From NCBI RefSeq assembly GCF_900637855.1, contig NZ_LR134440.1, positions 1,178,001-1,242,000 of the forward strand: 64,000 nt of DNA, read 5' to 3'. The position numbers were made by a program, and so were the translations under genes. Shown piece after piece: positions 61,448 through 64,000 of this stretch. The notes beneath the pieces were generated by a model. The model made no database searches, had not been told where the DNA came from, and saw only the letters and a list, made by a program, of their open reading frames with translations. The stretch comes from Neisseria animaloris. GTDB lineage: Bacteria; Pseudomonadota; Gammaproteobacteria; Burkholderiales; Neisseriaceae. Numbering within the stretch: position 1 is the stretch's first letter; every line of letters begins with the position of its first letter.

Positions 61448-61625
61448 ACTCGGAAGTTATCCTGAATCCGAGCCATTAAACACCGAACAGCTTATTCCCC
61501 CTTTTCTTTCATCCTTTTTTCATACGGAGTGTGTGTATACGAAAGATACAGTTCCCTTGACATCAAATACTCAAAACCGAAAACACAAACCCGCTGCCTG
61601 AACAGCGGGTTTGTGTTTTGGAGAA
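61448..61625 (+). ncRNA. nrrF: Probable NrrF, Fur-regulated small RNA
   Basis: NrrF is the neisserial RyhB analogue: made under iron starvation, it represses succinate dehydrogenase and other iron-protein mRNAs. Here a Fur-controlled promoter leads to about 175 nt without a credible gene, ending in a strong intrinsic terminator (61580-61619). The body has a long pyrimidine stretch (CCCCCTTTTCTTTCATCC, about 61497-61514) suited to pairing with ribosome binding sites. Position agrees with meningococcal nrrF as I recall it, beside the SPOR-protein and BirA-CoaX genes. The 5' end is inferred. Identity rests on context and architecture, not an alignment. Confidence 0.7.
61580..61619. terminator. 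Terminator of the NrrF-like RNA
   Basis: AAAACACAAACCCGCTG-CCTGAA-CAGCGGGTTTGTGTTTT, a 17-bp perfect stem with built-in A and T tracts. Not DUS. Confidence 0.92.
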
Positions 61626-61678
61626 AGATTGCCGTTTAAAAAAATGCTTATGCAAGCACAAAAAAGCATAAGGAGTAA

Positions 61679-61723
61679 TGAGGCCGTCTGAAAACCCTTA
61701 CCAAACGGTTTTCAGACGGCTTC
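61679..61723 (-). terminator. DUS-pair terminator of the BirA-CoaX/SPOR operon
   Basis: GAGGCCGTCTGAAAACC ... GGTTTTCAGACGGCTTC around a 10-base loop, 16 bp past the SPOR gene stop. Confidence 0.8.
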
Positions 61724-61738
61724 ACGTACCGACAGGAA

Positions 61739-62653
61739 TTACTTACATCCTCGACGGTTCAATTTGCCGTAGCGCTCAAGCAAACTTTGGATTTCTTTAG
61801 CACTCTTATCATCCACCGAAACAAACGTAATCTGCATTTTCGCCACACTCAGCCCCCTGTCTACACGGGTATTGCTGCGGTCTTCCTGTTCCTGAATCCG
61901 TGCACCACCGAAACCGGCAGTAGCCAAACGCGAAATCAGTACTTGGGCGGCAGACTTGCTGCGGGTAATACCGACGCTGATGTCGCCTTCGTAAATCGTT
62001 GCGCTAAACCCTTTATCAGAAAGTTTATTCAACTGCGCCACCGCATCACCGCCGGAAGGCAGCAATACACGGTAGGTTTTCTGCGCTTGGTTACTGTTTT
62101 TGGCACCGTTTGTCCGTTTTTCCACTTTACGTGCGGCAACATGGGGCCAATTTTTGAGCAAGCCTTTGATACGGTGGTAGTCGTCTTCATCCAAAGTGAT
62201 GTTAGCCGAGGCCGTACACTGGCGACTGTCATTGGCGGCGGTCGCTGTTTCTTTAGAGTCTTTTTGTTCTTTCCCGTCAGCCTGTTCTTTTGCCAATGCC
62301 GCTTCTTTCTCGCGCTTTTCTTTCTCTTCGCGTTCTTTTTTTTCTTTGGCCGACTGCTCTTCTTTGGCTTTACGCTCGGCCACCGCTTTTTCATCATCTG
62401 AAGATTCGGATGCCACTTCGGCAGAAGATTTGGTCGAGGTAATCCAATCGGGAGCAGAGGAATCAGAGGCAGAAACGGGGGACTCGGACGACTTGTTGAG
62501 CACCTCCGGCACACTGAGTTCGTGTTGCGTATTGCCGACAATGGGAACGGTCGGTTCGACAACGGTTTTCTGTTTTTCTGCGACACGGCTGGCAACCATT
62601 CCACCGAATACGATGATGTTCAGCGCCACCAGCACGGCAAATAACCATTTCAT
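61739..62653 (-). CDS. SPOR domain protein, membrane-anchored
   Basis: A 304-residue protein with a single N-terminal membrane segment ([19 protein letters not shown]), a periplasmic Ser/Glu-rich stretch, a highly charged Glu/Lys/Arg helix (about 95-140) and a C-terminal SPOR-like domain ([44 protein letters not shown]). SPOR domains bind denuded peptidoglycan at the division septum. Its ATG overlaps the stop of birA-coaX (ATGA), so the two are translationally coupled. Exact function unknown. Confidence 0.85.
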   Translation of the reverse strand: MKWLFAVLVALNIIVFGGMVASRVAEKQKTVVEPTVPIVGNTQHELSVPEVLNKSSESPVSASDSSAPDWITSTKSSAEVASESSDDEKAVAERKAKEEQSAKEKKEREEKEKREKEAALAKEQADGKEQKDSKETATAANDSRQCTASANITLDEDDYHRIKGLLKNWPHVAARKVEKRTNGAKNSNQAQKTYRVLLPSGGDAVAQLNKLSDKGFSATIYEGDISVGITRSKSAAQVLISRLATAGFGGARIQEQEDRSNTRVDRGLSVAKMQITFVSVDDKSAKEIQSLLERYGKLNRRGCK

Positions 62654-64000
62654 TGTTGTTCTATCCAGTTGAGTAAGCCGTAAATCACGAGATTATCTAC
62701 AATTTTAACTGTATTGTCCAAAACAAAAGTTTGCGGCAACGCCTGCACCACTTTTGCCGCACCACCGCCGGTAATAATCAAGTCGACGGGCTTTTCACTG
62801 CCGATTTTTTCTTTCAGACGGCTATGCATCAGTATCACCGAACCGCATACGGCATCCATCATCCCGCTGGCCAAAGCATTGGCGGTAGTGGTGGGAAAAG
62901 GATACACCCGTCCGAGCGGCCGGTTGAGGTTGGCGGTTTTCAAGGCCATCGCCTCTTTCATCAAATGAAAGCCCGGCATAATGGTGCCACCAAGATAATG
63001 ATGGTCGTCCGTCAGTGCGTCAACCGTTACTGCCGTACCACAGCTTACCACCACGCACGCATTTTGAGTGAAACGGCGGCTGCCGAGTGCATTGAACCAA
63101 CGGTCGGAACCATGTTCGGCCACATTACGGTAATGGTTGCGAATCCCCAAAGCCTGCGGCATAGACGGCAACCACTCAACCGGCTGCGGCAACTGCGCGG
63201 CAACGAGCTCTTTCTTGGCTTCGCCGCACACTGCACAACCCGTAATGCGGATGAGGCCGTCTGAACGTTCACGCCATTCGGCACCGAGCAAACCCAAATC
63301 ACGGTAAGGTGCGCGGTTCATGTGGACGATTTGCCCGTTTTCCACCCATGCCCATTTGAGCTGGCTGTTGCCGCCATCCAACAACAAATGGCGTTTGGGC
63401 TTGGCTGCCGGAACCGGCACCAGATCGTCGTTGGGACGCAAACTGATTTCACCGCTAACCACAACCTTTTCACCCTTTTCAGTCAGCAGACGCAAAGCCC
63501 CCTGTTCGGTTACCCCCGCCACCGTGCCTTCGTACATGGTTACTCCGTCTTGAAGCAGACGTACAGGGCGGTTGAAATCGCGGTTGGCATCGATGTAAGT
63601 CGGCAACAACGGTGCAAAACCGTGCCGCTCGAACTGTGCCAACAACCCGCCCAGTTCTTTCAACAATAGCGATAACAACCGTGCAACTGCCAGTCCCTGA
63701 CGTGAGGCCGTCTGAAAAGCAGCCTGCACAGAAGTGGCATTTTCCACTTCTTTAGGCAAAACAAAGTTAATACCGATACCGATTACCGCAACGGTTTTGC
63801 CACTGCTACGCACGGTTTCAATCAGAATCCCGCCGAGTTTTTGCCGACCGACCACCAAATCGTTCGGCCATTTGATCTGTGCCGCCACGCCAAACGCCGC
63901 CAACGCACGCTGACAGGCCAACGCAGCAACCAACGCCAACGCCCCCAGTTCGCCTTGCGCCTTATCAAACGCCCAGCCGAAACTGAACATCAGACATTCG
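62650..64000 (-). CDS. Bifunctional biotin-protein ligase / type III pantothenate kinase (5' end beyond window)
   Basis: The reading frame is open to the last base, so the N-terminal part is missing; the stop is at 62650. The first visible residues, [24 protein letters not shown] and [23 protein letters not shown], belong to the BirA catalytic domain, followed by the ligase C-terminal domain ([21 protein letters not shown]). From about residue 200 of the visible part the CoaX kinase begins with [15 protein letters not shown] and continues to [27 protein letters not shown] and [10 protein letters not shown]. The fusion joins biotin attachment and the first step of coenzyme A synthesis, and is known from Neisseria. 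DUS cores are read as FQTASRQ and RSDGLIR. Confidence 0.93.
   Translation of the reverse strand, partial: ECLMFSFGWAFDKAQGELGALALVAALACQRALAAFGVAAQIKWPNDLVVGRQKLGGILIETVRSSGKTVAVIGIGINFVLPKEVENATSVQAAFQTASRQGLAVARLLSLLLKELGGLLAQFERHGFAPLLPTYIDANRDFNRPVRLLQDGVTMYEGTVAGVTEQGALRLLTEKGEKVVVSGEISLRPNDDLVPVPAAKPKRHLLLDGGNSQLKWAWVENGQIVHMNRAPYRDLGLLGAEWRERSDGLIRITGCAVCGEAKKELVAAQLPQPVEWLPSMPQALGIRNHYRNVAEHGSDRWFNALGSRRFTQNACVVVSCGTAVTVDALTDDHHYLGGTIMPGFHLMKEAMALKTANLNRPLGRVYPFPTTTANALASGMMDAVCGSVILMHSRLKEKIGSEKPVDLIITGGGAAKVVQALPQTFVLDNTVKIVDNLVIYGLLNWIEQQ

Noticed and set aside
61413-61601. A 62-codon frame within the NrrF-like RNA
   Set aside because: It begins on the Fur box and promoter themselves, has no Shine-Dalgarno sequence and runs into the terminator stem.
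1-64000. CRISPR array, prophage or insertion sequence
   Set aside because: No regular repeat-spacer pattern, phage gene set or transposase reading frame was found in the window.

Overview
The window is chromosomal DNA from a member of the Neisseriaceae, most likely a commensal Neisseria. The 10-base core of the neisserial DNA uptake sequence (DUS), GCCGTCTGAA, or its complement occurs dozens of times. Its full form here is mostly AGGCCGTCTGAA, the AG-DUS dialect of many commensals, whereas N. meningitidis and N. gonorrhoeae mainly use ATGCCGTCTGAA. Inverted DUS pairs close most transcription units as hairpin terminators. Gene pairs such as rluC/rne, zapA-6S RNA, rplM-rpsI, mnmG-rsmG-parA and ptsI-ptsH-EIIA fit a betaproteobacterial core genome. 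No phage, insertion sequence, CRISPR array or tRNA gene was found.

Layout. 1-3.7 kb: pgaA and the 5' part of pgaB, for export of the biofilm polymer poly-N-acetylglucosamine. 4-10.4 kb: an isochorismatase-like hydrolase, a universal stress protein, a YejA-type peptide-binding protein and aminopeptidase N. 10.8-13 kb: two tandem lipoproteins resembling factor H binding protein (fHbp). 13.3-24 kb: a GT39-like membrane protein, cytochrome c peroxidase, gpsA, a coiled-coil gene with zapA and 6S RNA, rplM-rpsI, a GlsB-type stress protein, ubiG, a GIY-YIG protein, metR and rluC. 24.5-42 kb: rne, a DUF2628 protein, a regulatory phosphotransferase set, hpt, a prolyl oligopeptidase, acpP, fabF, aceA, lpxL-type acyltransferase, ruvC, a TauE permease and selO.

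42.3-47 kb: the most interesting accessory locus. A TonB-dependent receptor with a Fur-box-like promoter region is followed by a secreted protein that looks like a hemophilin-type, Slam-dependent hemophore. The pair probably forms a haem-scavenging system, with no Slam translocon gene beside it. 47.4-57 kb: a small exported protein, miaB, a Correia-like repeat, a secreted GlcG/HbpS protein, parA, rsmG, mnmG, a purine permease, an RDD protein and class II aldolase. 57-57.5 kb: a broken thioesterase gene beside a second, decayed Correia-like element. 57.5-64 kb: transaldolase, arabinose-5-phosphate isomerase, tldD, a probable NrrF iron-responsive small RNA with its own Fur-box promoter and terminator, a SPOR protein and the BirA-CoaX fusion, cut by the window end.

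Two themes link separate regions. The first is iron and haem: the receptor/hemophore pair, the GlcG/HbpS protein, the NrrF-like RNA and haem-dependent peroxidase. The second is Slam-dependent surface display: the two fHbp-like lipoproteins and the hemophore should all need Slam proteins encoded elsewhere.
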